NCBI RefSeq assembly: GCF_003116585.1
Contig: NZ_QEHM01000012.1
Span: forward strand, 62,001 to 126,000
Direction: 5' to 3'
Length of the DNA stretch: 64,000 bases
Source of the DNA: Albibacillus kandeliae
GTDB taxonomy: Bacteria > Pseudomonadota > Alphaproteobacteria > Rhodobacterales > Rhodobacteraceae
The notes beneath the pieces are model-generated. The model worked only from the letters and a program-made list of their open reading frames with translations. It searched no databases and was not told the origin of the DNA. Of the stretch, positions 1 to 9,162 are shown in pieces. Every line of letters begins with the position of its first letter. Position 1 is the first letter of the stretch. The position numbers were made by a program, and so were the translations under genes.

Positions 1-1
1 C

Positions 2-655
2 TGCATCACCGTGACGGCGCTGGCCCTCGGCCTCGGGCTGCTTCTGGCGGTCAAGGCCGACAAGGTGATCCGTGGCGCCGAGACCTACAAGACGCTGCTG
101 ATCTCGGTCTACGCCATCGCCCCGCCGGTCGCCGGGCTGATCGGCATGATGTTCTTCGATATGCACATGGGGCCCTTCACCCAGATCGCCGGTTGGTTCG
201 GATACGAGCTGAAGGTCGGTATCAACTACTGGGATACCGCCATCGCGCTGATCACCATCTCGGTCTGGAAACAGATCCCCTACAACTTCATCTTCTTCCT
301 GTCGGGCCTGCAATCGGTCCCCGTCTCGGTGCGCGAAGCCGCGCTGATCGACACGAAATCCGGCTGGCGGCGGTTCAAGGACGTGACCCTGCCCCTGCTG
401 GCGCCGACCGCCTTTTTCCTGCTGATCATCAACATCACCTACACCATGTTCGACACCTTCCCGATCATCGACGTGATCGTGAAGGACAAGCCCGCGAACA
501 ACCCGATGACGCTGGTCTACAAGGTCTATCTCGACGGGTTCAAAGGCAATGATATCGGCGGATCGTCGGCCCAGTCCGTGATCCTGATGGTGGTGGTGGC
601 GCTGCTGACGGTGCTGCAGTTCCGCTTCCTCGAACGCCGCGTGCATTACGGGTAG
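2..655 (+). CDS. ugpA: sn-glycerol-3-phosphate ABC importer permease UgpA, 5' end outside window
   Basis: Inner-membrane permease half of the importer that takes up sn-glycerol-3-phosphate and glycerophosphodiesters. The reading frame is open from the first bases of the window, so the GTG at 11 is not the true start; UgpA proteins are near 295 residues and about 217 are visible. The visible part holds several hydrophobic segments and the EAA loop (EAALID, about position 335) that docks on the ATPase. It is followed after 4 bases by the ugpE-like gene. Assignment rests on the neighbours and the overall MalF/UgpA-like sequence; another sugar-phosphate substrate is possible. Confidence 0.88.
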   Translation, partial: CITVTALALGLGLLLAVKADKVIRGAETYKTLLISVYAIAPPVAGLIGMMFFDMHMGPFTQIAGWFGYELKVGINYWDTAIALITISVWKQIPYNFIFFLSGLQSVPVSVREAALIDTKSGWRRFKDVTLPLLAPTAFFLLIINITYTMFDTFPIIDVIVKDKPANNPMTLVYKVYLDGFKGNDIGGSSAQSVILMVVVALLTVLQFRFLERRVHYG

Positions 656-659
656 GACC

Positions 660-1502
660 ATGCAAAAGATCAAACCCCTCGACCACCTGATCCTGATCCT
701 CGGCGTGCTGTTCCTCTTCGTGCCGGTCCTGATGACGCTGATGTCCTCGACCCACGGCGCGGTCGAGATCCATTCGGGCGGGCTCTACATCACCCCCGGC
801 TCGGACGGGGCGGCGACCTATGCCAAGGTGCTGACCCATCGCGGCGGCTTTACCGGCGACGTGACCGGGCTGCTGATGCTGACCAACTCGCTCATCATGG
901 GCCTCGGGTTCGCCATCGGAAAGATCGCGCTGTCAATGATGGCGGCCTATGCGCTGGTCTACTTCCGCTTCCGCTTTGCCACGCTGCTGTTCTGGATGAT
1001 CTTCGCCACGCTGCTGCTGCCGCTGGAAGTGCGGATCATGCCCTCCTATCAGGTCATGTCGACGCTGGGGCTGCTGAACACCTACACCGGCCTGATCGTG
1101 CCGCTGCTGGCCTCGGCCACCGGCACCTTCTTCTTCCGGCAGTTCTTCAAGTCGGTGCCGGACGAACTGCTCGAGGCCGCGCGGATCGATGGCGCCGGGC
1201 CGATCAAGTTCTTCATCGACGTGCTGGTGCCGCTCTCCAAGACCATGATGGCCGCGATCTTCATCATCATGTTCATCTACGGCTGGAACCAGTACCTCTG
1301 GCCGCTGCTGATGACGACGGACGAGTCCTTCTACACCCTGATGCGCGGGATCAAGTCGATCCTGCAGGTCTGGGTCGGCAGCCAGATCCCCGACTACAAC
1401 GAAGCCTTTGCCCTCGCCGTGCTGGCCATGGTCCCCCCCGTTGCGGTGGTGGTGATCTTCCAGCGCATGTTCATCAAGGGCCTGACGGAAAGCGACAAGT
1501 AA
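660..1502 (+). CDS. ugpE: sn-glycerol-3-phosphate ABC importer permease UgpE
   Basis: Second permease of the glycerol-3-phosphate importer, 280 residues, the usual family length. About six transmembrane segments are visible, starting with a hydrophobic N-terminal stretch (residues 10-28), and the EAA loop EAARIDGAG lies at residues 172-180. The gene begins 4 bases after ugpA, and its stop codon TAA (1500-1502) shares one base with the ATG of the ATPase gene at 1502. This arrangement points to co-translation. MalG/UgpE family membership is clear; the substrate is inferred from the operon. Confidence 0.9.
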   Translation: MQKIKPLDHLILILGVLFLFVPVLMTLMSSTHGAVEIHSGGLYITPGSDGAATYAKVLTHRGGFTGDVTGLLMLTNSLIMGLGFAIGKIALSMMAAYALVYFRFRFATLLFWMIFATLLLPLEVRIMPSYQVMSTLGLLNTYTGLIVPLLASATGTFFFRQFFKSVPDELLEAARIDGAGPIKFFIDVLVPLSKTMMAAIFIIMFIYGWNQYLWPLLMTTDESFYTLMRGIKSILQVWVGSQIPDYNEAFALAVLAMVPPVAVVVIFQRMFIKGLTESDK

Positions 1503-2575
1503 TGGCACATCTTTCTCTGAAGAACGTCGGCAAGACCTATGGCGGCAGCAACCAGGCCGCCGTCGCGGGCGTCGACATCGAGATCGCCGATGGCGAATTC
1601 ATCGTGCTGGTCGGCCCCTCGGGCTGTGGCAAGTCCACCCTGCTGCGGATGGTGGCGGGGCTGGAGACGGTGACCGACGGCGAGATCAGGATCGGCGACC
1701 GGGTGGTGAACCAGCTGGACCCGGCCGAGCGCGACATCGCCATGGTGTTCCAGAACTACGCGCTCTACCCGCACATGAGCGTGCGCGACAACATGGCCTA
1801 CGGGCTGAAGAACCGGAAGACGCCCAAGGCCGAGATCGAGGCCCGCGTGGCCGAGGCGGCGCGGATGCTCGAACTCGGGCCCTACCTCGACCGCAAGCCG
1901 CGCGCCCTTTCGGGTGGACAGCGGCAGCGGGTCGCGATGGGCCGCGCCATCGTGCGCCAGCCTGCGGCCTTCCTGTTCGACGAGCCGCTGTCGAACCTCG
2001 ACGCCAAGCTGCGGGTGACGATGCGGATGGAGATCCGCAGGCTGCAGAAGCGGCTCGGCACCACCTCGCTCTATGTCACCCACGACCAGCTGGAGGCGAT
2101 GACGCTCGCCGACCGGCTCGTGGTGCTGAACGGCGGCCGGGTCGAGCAGATCGGCGCGCCGCTGGAGGTCTACCGCAAGCCCGCCTCGACCTTCGTCGCC
2201 GCCTTCATCGGCTCGCCCGCGATGAGCCTGCTGGACGCCCGGTTCGAGAACGGACAGGTGATGGTGGACGGGCACGCGCTGGCCCCGGTCGGCAATGCGC
2301 CCGGCCCGGTGACGCTGGGCCTGCGGGCCGAGGATCTGCGCATCACCAGCACCGGCGTCCCTATGCGGGTGGACTATGTCGAGGAACTGGGCGCGCACCG
2401 CATCGTGCATGGCGCCATCGGCGACCAGCCCGTCGCCGTGGTGGACAATGGCGGTGCCGCGCTGGCCGAGACGGTGCATGTCCTTGTCGATCCGGCAAAG
2501 CTGCACCTGTTCGAAACCAGCACCGGCCGCCGCATGGATACCCGTATTCAGGCCGAAGCCGTCCCCGCGCAATGA
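1502..2575 (+). CDS. ugpC: sn-glycerol-3-phosphate ABC importer ATPase UgpC
   Basis: Cytoplasmic ATPase of the MalK/UgpC type that powers the two permeases upstream. Walker A GPSGCGKS is at residues 38-45, the Q-loop near 84, the signature LSGGQ at 136-140, Walker B FLFDEP at 157-162 and the switch histidine at 194. A C-terminal TOBE-like regulatory region follows from about residue 235. At 357 residues it is full length. The start overlaps the ugpE stop by one base, and the stop overlaps the next start as ATGA. In E. coli the C-terminal domain senses phosphate supply; whether that holds here is unknown. Confidence 0.92.
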   Translation: MAHLSLKNVGKTYGGSNQAAVAGVDIEIADGEFIVLVGPSGCGKSTLLRMVAGLETVTDGEIRIGDRVVNQLDPAERDIAMVFQNYALYPHMSVRDNMAYGLKNRKTPKAEIEARVAEAARMLELGPYLDRKPRALSGGQRQRVAMGRAIVRQPAAFLFDEPLSNLDAKLRVTMRMEIRRLQKRLGTTSLYVTHDQLEAMTLADRLVVLNGGRVEQIGAPLEVYRKPASTFVAAFIGSPAMSLLDARFENGQVMVDGHALAPVGNAPGPVTLGLRAEDLRITSTGVPMRVDYVEELGAHRIVHGAIGDQPVAVVDNGGAALAETVHVLVDPAKLHLFETSTGRRMDTRIQAEAVPAQ

Positions 2576-3549
2576 TCACCGAAACCGTTGGGGACCTCCC
2601 GGTCCCGACCGAAGCGGACCTCGCCCTGCACCACCTTCCGCGCGAGATCGCGGTGCACGACGCGCATATGGCGACGGTTCCCGGCATGAACCTGGTCGAG
2701 ACCGGGGGCGCGGCGTGTCCAGCGCCGCTGCCCTTCCCGATCACGGTCGGGGCGTGGAACCTCGAACGCTGCCTGTTTCCCGAGGATTCGGCACAGAAGG
2801 TCGCGTATTGCGACGTGGTGCTGGTGTCCGAGATGGACAACGGCATGGCCCGCACCGCCCAGCGCAACACGACCCGCGACATGGCCGGGCATCTGGGCAT
2901 GGGCTACGCCTATGCGGTCGAGTTCCTCGAACTGGGGCTCGGTTCGCCGATCGAGCATGAATTCTGCACCGCCGACTTCAACGCGCGCGGCTACCACGGC
3001 AACGGGTTGATGGCGCGGAGCGCGCTGATCGCCCCCTTCGCCCTCAGGCTCTGGGGCCAGCGGCAGTGGTTCTCGGACGCCGAACAGCCCCGGCTGGGCG
3101 AGCGGATCGCCGTCGGCGCACGGCTCGAGACCGTGGCGGGGCCGATGATCGCGGTCTCGACCCACCTTGAGAGCGCCTGCGGTCCGGAACACCGCGAACG
3201 GCAGGTGCGCGGCCTGATCGCAGAGCTGGATGCGGCCTTTCCCGGGATGCCCGTGCTGATCGGCGGCGACCTCAACACCGGCAACCACAACAACGGGGAC
3301 TGGCGTGCCGAAGGGCTCTTCGACGCGGCCCGCGCGGCTGGCTACTCGATCCATGGCGGCCCCGATGACCAACAGACCACGCGGCCCAGCCTGATCACCC
3401 GCTGGCCGGAACGCGCGATGAAACTGGACTGGTTCCTCGCGCGTGGCCTCCGGATCGGGGAGACCGCGATACGCTCCTCACTGGACGGCAACGGTCGCCC
3501 CCTGTCCGACCACGACGCGGTGGTCACCCGGGTTCTGGGGCTCGCCTAG
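2572..3549 (+). CDS. Endonuclease/exonuclease/phosphatase-family phosphoesterase coupled to ugp genes
   Basis: Metal-dependent phosphoesterase of the EEP fold, 325 residues, with no signal peptide visible. All catalytic positions of the fold can be seen: AWNLE (N63), SEMD (E87), STHLE (H198), GGDLNTG (D233, N235) and the terminal SDHD (H314). The start overlaps ugpC as ATGA, so it is translated with the importer. The ugp operon in enterobacteria ends in ugpQ, a glycerophosphodiesterase of a different fold. I infer that this enzyme may process an imported glycerophosphodiester or a related phosphodiester. A nuclease or sphingomyelinase-like activity cannot be excluded from sequence. Confidence 0.85.
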   Translation: MITETVGDLPVPTEADLALHHLPREIAVHDAHMATVPGMNLVETGGAACPAPLPFPITVGAWNLERCLFPEDSAQKVAYCDVVLVSEMDNGMARTAQRNTTRDMAGHLGMGYAYAVEFLELGLGSPIEHEFCTADFNARGYHGNGLMARSALIAPFALRLWGQRQWFSDAEQPRLGERIAVGARLETVAGPMIAVSTHLESACGPEHRERQVRGLIAELDAAFPGMPVLIGGDLNTGNHNNGDWRAEGLFDAARAAGYSIHGGPDDQQTTRPSLITRWPERAMKLDWFLARGLRIGETAIRSSLDGNGRPLSDHDAVVTRVLGLA

Positions 3550-3871
3550 CGGCACCCGGCGACCCTGCGGTTGCCGGTGCATCCATGCACACCGACTGTG
3601 CAAACCAGCCCGCGACAGCCCGAATTTACATGCCGAGGTCATGTATTCCGGCCCCGAAAACCCCTCGGTTTCCCGAGGTTTTCGGCGCGCGACTCGGCCC
3701 ACTCACGTTTTCGTGAGCCCCGGCGAGCGAGCCGTGAGCGCAGATCATAGCTGCCATGCCGGGTGGGCTGGCCCCGTTGCGCCCCTAGGTGACCCAGCGT
3801 AGGGCGACACTATGTCGCTCTCGTTTTGCGAGAGCCATTTGCTCCCACCCACACCGGCAGGACACCGAAAA
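3550..3871. other. Gene-less interval between the ugp operon and the dehydrogenase operon
   Basis: 322 bases without a supportable gene. It holds the long inverted repeat at 3654-3685, a second hairpin CTCACG-TTTT-CGTGAG at 3702-3717, and a third (CTCTCG/CGAGAG) near 3818-3834. I cannot name a promoter with confidence; one must lie here because the next gene opens a new unit. Confidence 0.6.
3654..3685 (+). terminator. Long inverted repeat after the ugp operon
   Basis: CCGAAAA-CC-CCTCGG, loop TTTC, then CCGAGG-TTTTCGG: two perfect arms of 13 pairs with a two-base bulge on the left side. It lies 105 bases after the last ugp-linked gene. No uridine tract follows, so it may act as an mRNA end-stabiliser or a weak terminator. 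Confidence 0.55.
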
Positions 3872-4573
3872 ATGACCGATCTTCCAGGCTATCCCAGCCG
3901 CCGGAGCTTTCTGAAAGCCTCCGCCGCTGGCGTCGCCCTCAGCGGGCTGGCCGCCTCCGCTTCCGCCGAGGAAAAGACGCCTCCCGTTCCGCTCGACCAG
4001 TACGAACGCCAGTACCTCAATGCCGAGGAATGGGCCTTCATCATGGCCGCCACCGCGCGGCTGATCCCCTCCGAGGGCGACGGCCCCGGCGCCATCGAGG
4101 CCCGCGTGCCCGTCTTCATCGACCTGCAGCTTGCAGGCGACTACGGCACGGCGGACGACTGGTACATGGAAGGCCCGCACGATCCCACGGCAGAGCCCGC
4201 ACGCGGCTGGCAGACGCCCCTGAATCCCGCCGAGGTCTACCGTCAGGCCATCCCCACCTTCAACAGCTGGTGCGAAACGACCTATTCCAAGTCCTTCGCC
4301 GACCTCGACACCGCCCAGCAGGACGAGGCGCTGACCGCGCTTCAAAAGGGCCAGGCCGTGCTTGCCCCGGAACTGCGCGACTTCTTCACCATCCTGCTCG
4401 CCAACACCAAGGAAGGCTATTTCGCCGACCCGCAGTACGGCGGCAACCACGGCATGCAGTCCTGGGTCTACATCGGCTTCCCCGGCGCGCGCGCCGCGTT
4501 CCGCGAATGGCCGGAACGCCACAACATCAAGTATCCGCTCGGGCCCGTCTCGATCAGCGGTGAAAGGGCATAA
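3872..4573 (+). CDS. FAD sugar/gluconate dehydrogenase small subunit (gluconate 2-dehydrogenase subunit 3 family), Tat signal
   Basis: Small helper subunit of a periplasmic membrane-bound FAD dehydrogenase of the gluconate/glucose/sorbitol type, 233 residues. The N-terminus carries a twin-arginine signal SRRSFLKAS (RR at residues 10-11) followed by an Ala-rich hydrophobic core. I chose ATG 3872 because it puts the Tat motif at the normal distance from the N-terminus and has AGGA 9 bases upstream; an ATG at 3812 would add 20 unlikely residues. In this family the small subunit carries the flavin subunit through the Tat system. The GMC gene follows 2 bases later. Confidence 0.88.
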   Translation: MTDLPGYPSRRSFLKASAAGVALSGLAASASAEEKTPPVPLDQYERQYLNAEEWAFIMAATARLIPSEGDGPGAIEARVPVFIDLQLAGDYGTADDWYMEGPHDPTAEPARGWQTPLNPAEVYRQAIPTFNSWCETTYSKSFADLDTAQQDEALTALQKGQAVLAPELRDFFTILLANTKEGYFADPQYGGNHGMQSWVYIGFPGARAAFREWPERHNIKYPLGPVSISGERA

Positions 4574-4575
4574 CC

Positions 4576-6345
4576 ATGGCACGTCAGGACAAGAAACGCG
4601 ACGTGGTCATCGTCGGCCTCGGCTGGACCGGTTCGATCGCAGGGATCGAGCTGGCGCAGGAGGGCCTCGACATCCTCGCGCTCGAACGCGGCCACGACCA
4701 GAACACCGTCCCGAACTTCGAGTATCCGCAGCAGATCGACGAACTGAAGTACGGCGTCCGTCTCAAGATGATGCAGAAGCCGTCGCACCAGACCGTCACG
4801 GTGCGCCGCTCGGGGGACGAGACCGCGCTGCCCTACCGCTCGCTCGGCTCCTTCCTGCCCGGCAACGGCGTCGGCGGTGCCGGGACCCACTGGAACGGCC
4901 TGAACTGGCGTCCGCAGCCCGAGGAACTGCGCCTGCGCTCGCACGTCCGCGAGAACTGGGGCGAGCAGATCATCCCCGAAGGCATGAACCTGCTCGACTA
5001 TCCCGTCACCTATGACGAGATGGAGCCCTTCTACACCCGGTTCGAGAAGGTCGCAGGGATCTCCGGCAAGGCCGGTAACCTGAACGGCGTGATCCAGGAG
5101 GGCGGCAACCCCTTCGAAGGCTGGCGCTCGGAAGACTACCCGATGCCGCCGCTGCCCACGACATGGGACAGCACCAAGTTTCAGGAGGCCTGCACGGCGG
5201 CGGGCCTGCACCCGTTCCACGCCCCCGCCGGGATCGCCTCCACGGCCTATGTGAACCCCTACGGGATGCAGATGGGCCCCTGCAACTTCTGCGGCTTCTG
5301 CGAGCGCTTCGGCTGCTACCAGTACTCCAAGTCCTCGCCGCAGACCGCCATCCTCGATGCGCTCAAGCGGATGCCGAACTTCGAGTACCGCACCGAGTCC
5401 GAGGTGCTGCGTGTCGAGCTTGCCGCCGATGGCAAGACCGCGACGGGCGTCACCTACTGGGACGAGAAGGCCGGCGAGGAAGTCTTCCAGCCCGCCGACA
5501 TAGTGATCCTGTCGTCCTACCAGCTGAACAACGTCCACCTGATGCTGCTCTCGGGCCTCGGCGAAGCCTACGACCCGCTGACGGGCGAAGGCACGCTGGG
5601 CAAGAACTACGCCTACCAGATGAACGGCGGCGTCACGCTGTTCTTCGAGGACGACAACTTCAACCCCTTCGTCGGCCACGGCGCCAACGGCGTCTGCATC
5701 GACGACTTCTCGGTAAACCAGAACGACTTCGGCGCCCTCGGCTTCATCGGCGGCTCCTACTGGCGTTCGGGCACCTTCAACGGCCAGCCGATCCGCAGCA
5801 TGCCGCTGCCCAAGGGCACGCCGGGCTGGGGCGCCGGCTGGAAGGAAGGCATCGGCAAGTGGTACGGCCACGCCATGTCGATCGGCTCGCACGGGTCGCA
5901 CATGTCCTACGCCAACAACCACCTCGACCTTGATCCGACCTACACCGACCGGCATGGCCGTCCGCTGATGCGGATGACGTTCAACTGGCAGGACAACGAC
6001 CTGCGGATGAACCAGTACATGAAGTCGCAGATGGAACCGCTCGCGGCCTCCATGAACCCGACCTCGATGCAGTCGGGCTTCAAGGATGTCGGCGCGCAGT
6101 ATGACGTGCGTCCCTATCAGACCACGCACAACACCGGCGGCCACATCATGTCGGAGACCCCGGCCGAGGGCGCGGTGAACAAGTTCAGCCAGACCTGGAA
6201 GGCGCACAACGTCTTTGCCATGGGCGCGGGGAACTTCGTGCAGAACACCCAGTACAACCCGACCGGCATGGTGGGCGGCCTCGCCTATCACACGGTCCAC
6301 GCGATCCGGACCCAGTACCTGTCCAACCCGCGGCCGCTGGTCTGA
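4576..6345 (+). CDS. GMC-family FAD dehydrogenase catalytic subunit (gluconate/sugar dehydrogenase)
   Basis: Flavin catalytic subunit of 589 residues that oxidises a sugar or sugar acid in the periplasm and passes electrons to the cytochrome encoded next. The dinucleotide fold GLGWTG is at residues 14-19. Candidate active-site residues H518 and H523 lie in a C-terminal HNTGGH segment, and NPTGM follows near 556. A cysteine cluster C-x2-C-x2-C-x4-C (C236, C239, C242, C247) fits the iron-sulphur cluster reported for bacterial FAD glucose dehydrogenases. There is no signal peptide of its own, so export probably depends on the Tat small subunit. The exact substrate (gluconate, 2-ketogluconate, glucose, sorbitol) is not decidable here. 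Confidence 0.9.
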   Translation: MARQDKKRDVVIVGLGWTGSIAGIELAQEGLDILALERGHDQNTVPNFEYPQQIDELKYGVRLKMMQKPSHQTVTVRRSGDETALPYRSLGSFLPGNGVGGAGTHWNGLNWRPQPEELRLRSHVRENWGEQIIPEGMNLLDYPVTYDEMEPFYTRFEKVAGISGKAGNLNGVIQEGGNPFEGWRSEDYPMPPLPTTWDSTKFQEACTAAGLHPFHAPAGIASTAYVNPYGMQMGPCNFCGFCERFGCYQYSKSSPQTAILDALKRMPNFEYRTESEVLRVELAADGKTATGVTYWDEKAGEEVFQPADIVILSSYQLNNVHLMLLSGLGEAYDPLTGEGTLGKNYAYQMNGGVTLFFEDDNFNPFVGHGANGVCIDDFSVNQNDFGALGFIGGSYWRSGTFNGQPIRSMPLPKGTPGWGAGWKEGIGKWYGHAMSIGSHGSHMSYANNHLDLDPTYTDRHGRPLMRMTFNWQDNDLRMNQYMKSQMEPLAASMNPTSMQSGFKDVGAQYDVRPYQTTHNTGGHIMSETPAEGAVNKFSQTWKAHNVFAMGAGNFVQNTQYNPTGMVGGLAYHTVHAIRTQYLSNPRPLV

Positions 6346-6356
6346 GGAGATCGACG

Positions 6357-7712
6357 ATGAAAACCTTTCTCAAAGTGATCGCCACCCTGGTGGTTCTGGG
6401 CGTCGTCGCCCTCCTCGCCTTCATCCTCGTCCCGGTGCAGCGCAGCGCACCGACCGAGCAGCTTGCCGCCGACTGGCAGCCGCAGCCGGGCCAGGGCGAA
6501 TATGTCCTGAACGCCTCCGACTGCGTCGCCTGTCATACGGCGGATGGCGGCGCGCCGCTCGCGGGCGGGCGACCGATCGAAAGCCCGATGGGCACCATCT
6601 GGTCCACCAACATCACCCCCGACCCCGAGACCGGGATCGGCAACTGGTCCTATGACGACTTTCGCGCCGCGCTGGTCGACGGGCTCGCCCCCGGCGGTCG
6701 GCACCTCTACCCGGCCATGCCCTACGAGAACTACCGCCTGATGAAGGAAGAGGACATTCGCGCCCTCTACGACTACATGATGGCCGAGGTTCCGGCGGTG
6801 AAGAACGCCGTTCAGGAGACCAGCCTCGACTTCCCGTTCAACATGCGCTTCGGCATCCGCGCGTGGAACTGGCTCGCGCTGACCCACGCGCCCGGCTTCA
6901 CCCCGGCGGACAGCTCCGAGATCTCGGATCGCGGGCAGTACCTGGTCGAAGGTCCCGGCCACTGCGCGGCCTGCCACAGCCCGCGCAGCCCCTTCATGGC
7001 GCAGGACGGTGTGACCGTGGCCGACGACCACTTCCTTGCAGGTGGCGTGGTTGGCGGCTGGAACGCCCCGGCGCTGCGCGGATCGGCTTCGGAGATCGGC
7101 AAATGGAGCACCGGTGATCTAGCGACCTACCTTGCCACCGGCCGCAACAGCCACTCGACCGCCAACGGCGAAATGGGCCTCGTGGTCGAACACTCGCTGC
7201 AACACCTGACCGACGCGGACAACATCGCCATCGCGGCCTTCCTCAAGGGCATCGACGGGGATGCGGGTGAGGTGCCACAGACGCTGGCGGCCGCAGGTCC
7301 GACGGCGCTGCCCCCAGCCGAGGCCGACGCGGCAGGTGCGGACACCACCGCGATGCTGACCGAGGCCAGCCCCGAGATGCCGCTCGGCGCGCGTCTCTAC
7401 CTCGACAACTGCTCGGGCTGCCACTTCGTGACCGGCAAGGGCGCGCCAGAGATCTTCCCCGAACTCGCAGGCAACTCGCTGGTGACCGGCTCGGAAACCA
7501 CGCCGCTGATCTCGGTGATCCTGAACGGCGCCGAGGTGCCCTCCTCCGCCAAGCGCCCGATGGTCCTGCGGATGCAGGGGTATGGCAAGCGGCTGTCGGA
7601 CAGCGAGGTCGCGGAACTCGCCACCTTCGTGCGCACCGCCTGGGGCAATGACGCGGGCGCGGTCACTGCAGCCGACGTCGCCGCCGTCAGGAAGGCCTCC
7701 GCCACGCACTGA
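6357..7712 (+). CDS. Tri-heme cytochrome c subunit of the FAD sugar/gluconate dehydrogenase
   Basis: Membrane-anchored periplasmic cytochrome of 451 residues that takes electrons from the flavin subunit to the quinone pool or oxidase. An N-terminal hydrophobic segment (residues 8-26) is followed by three heme c motifs: CVACH (C56-H60), CAACH (C203-H207) and CSGCH (C352-H356), the usual layout for this family. It is the third gene of the unit, 11 bases after the GMC gene with GAGGAG upstream of the start. A strong terminator follows. The order small subunit-GMC-cytochrome matches known three-subunit dehydrogenases. Confidence 0.92.
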   Translation: MKTFLKVIATLVVLGVVALLAFILVPVQRSAPTEQLAADWQPQPGQGEYVLNASDCVACHTADGGAPLAGGRPIESPMGTIWSTNITPDPETGIGNWSYDDFRAALVDGLAPGGRHLYPAMPYENYRLMKEEDIRALYDYMMAEVPAVKNAVQETSLDFPFNMRFGIRAWNWLALTHAPGFTPADSSEISDRGQYLVEGPGHCAACHSPRSPFMAQDGVTVADDHFLAGGVVGGWNAPALRGSASEIGKWSTGDLATYLATGRNSHSTANGEMGLVVEHSLQHLTDADNIAIAAFLKGIDGDAGEVPQTLAAAGPTALPPAEADAAGADTTAMLTEASPEMPLGARLYLDNCSGCHFVTGKGAPEIFPELAGNSLVTGSETTPLISVILNGAEVPSSAKRPMVLRMQGYGKRLSDSEVAELATFVRTAWGNDAGAVTAADVAAVRKASATH

Positions 7713-7737
7713 GGCGGGCAAGTCAAAGCACCAGTGG

Positions 7738-7767
7738 AAAGGGCCGGTTCGCCGGCCCTTTCTCGTT
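7738..7767 (+). terminator. Rho-independent terminator of the dehydrogenase operon
   Basis: Perfect 10-base stem AAAGGGCCGG / CCGGCCCTTT closed by a TTCG tetraloop and followed by CTCGTT. It begins 25 bases after the cytochrome stop codon. Confidence 0.85.
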
Positions 7768-7919
7768 CATCCGCCCCGCCCGGAGCCCGCAACGCGGATG
7801 GCGACGGAAACTCCCTCCCCGCGCGTTACATCTGTTGAGCACCTCTGCGGCAACCGTCCTTCCACCGGGCGCGCCGCACGACACCAAGACCAGAACGACC
7901 GCAATTCAGGTTTCGACAG

Positions 7920-9158
7920 ATGACCAAGACCTCGCCCTCCCGGCCGCGCAAGCGGTTCCGCTCCACGCTTGCCTGGGGGATCGTCCTGATCGCGCTCTGC
8001 GGATTGGGCGCGTGGTACTGGTTCAGCCCGACCGAAGCGGCGACCGCCCGCTACCTGACCACATCGGTCAGCCGCGGCGACGTGCAGACCACGGTTCTGG
8101 CCACCGGCACGCTCAAACCCAGCCGCTGGGTCGCGGTCGGCGCGCAGGTCTCGGGCCAGGTCGAGTCGCTCAAGGTCGCGCTCGGCGATCATGTCAGCGC
8201 GGGCGACGTCGTGGCCGAGATCGACTCGGTGACACAGGAAAACGATCTCAGAAGCGCCGAGGCCTCGCTGCAGGACATCCGCGCGCAACTGCAGGAAAAG
8301 CAGGCCAATCAGGTCTATTACCAGAAGGTCGTCGACCGGGCGCAGGGCCTGCGCGGTGCCGGCATATCCGAGGCCGACCTCGACGAGGCCGAGATGCAGC
8401 TGGCCACCACCACCGCCCAGATGGAGGCGCTCAAGGCGCAGATCACCCAGGCCGAGGTGACGGTCAGCACGGCGCAGGCCAACCTCGATTACACCCGTAT
8501 CACCTCGCCCATCGACGGCACGATCATCTCGATCGTCACGCAGGAAGGGCAGACTGTGAACGCCAGCCAGTCCGCCCCGACCATCGTGATCGTCGCGCAG
8601 CTCGACACCATGACCGTTCGCGCCGATATCGCCGAAACCGACGTGGTCAGCGTCTACCCGGGCCAGGAGGCGTGGTTCACCATCCTCGGGGACCGCAAGA
8701 CCCGCTACCGCGCGCAGGTCAAGGCCATCGAACCCGCCCCCGAGGACGTGACCAGCGACAGCAGCCTCGCCTCCTCCAGTTCCTCCAGCAGCAGTTCCAG
8801 CGACGAGGCGATCTACTATGTCGGCACCTTCGACGTGCCCAACCCCGATGGCCGCCTGCTGACCTACATGACCGCCGAGGTGCACATCGTCACGGGCGAA
8901 TCCCGCGACGTGCTGACCGTGCCCTCCTCCGCCGTCTCGGGACAGGGCGAGCGCTCCAACGTCACGGTCCTGAACGCCCTCGGCCAGCCCGAGGTGCGCA
9001 AGGTCACCATCGGATTGGACAACGGCACCAACGCCGAGGTGACCGAGGGGCTCCAAGAGGGCGACACCGTCGTGCTCGGCCAGTCGGGCGAGGCCACAAC
9101 CTCGGGCACGCCGCGCGGCATGGGCGGCTTCGGCGGCCCGCCGATGGGCCGGAGGTGA
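7920..9158 (+). CDS. MacA-type periplasmic adaptor of an ABC efflux system
   Basis: Membrane-fusion adaptor of 412 residues. An N-terminal transmembrane anchor (about residues 15-34) leads into a biotinyl-lipoyl-like hairpin, a coiled-coil (about 100-185) and the beta-barrel domain (TSPIDGTI motif near 197). It should link the MacB-like ATPase/permease encoded 4 bases downstream to an outer-membrane channel. A serine run (about residues 286-295) interrupts the barrel region and is encoded by mixed TCC/AGC/AGT codons. The C-terminus is Gly-rich. The outer-membrane TolC partner is not in the window. Substrates of MacAB systems include macrolides, peptides and lipopeptides; the substrate here is unknown. 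Confidence 0.88.
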   Translation: MTKTSPSRPRKRFRSTLAWGIVLIALCGLGAWYWFSPTEAATARYLTTSVSRGDVQTTVLATGTLKPSRWVAVGAQVSGQVESLKVALGDHVSAGDVVAEIDSVTQENDLRSAEASLQDIRAQLQEKQANQVYYQKVVDRAQGLRGAGISEADLDEAEMQLATTTAQMEALKAQITQAEVTVSTAQANLDYTRITSPIDGTIISIVTQEGQTVNASQSAPTIVIVAQLDTMTVRADIAETDVVSVYPGQEAWFTILGDRKTRYRAQVKAIEPAPEDVTSDSSLASSSSSSSSSSDEAIYYVGTFDVPNPDGRLLTYMTAEVHIVTGESRDVLTVPSSAVSGQGERSNVTVLNALGQPEVRKVTIGLDNGTNAEVTEGLQEGDTVVLGQSGEATTSGTPRGMGGFGGPPMGRR

Positions 9159-9162
9159 GCAC

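Noticed and set aside
4468-6300. 610-codon minus-strand frame opposite the GMC gene
   Set aside because: Its product is low-complexity His/Val/Arg-rich sequence with no known motif; the plus-strand frame has the full flavoprotein features.
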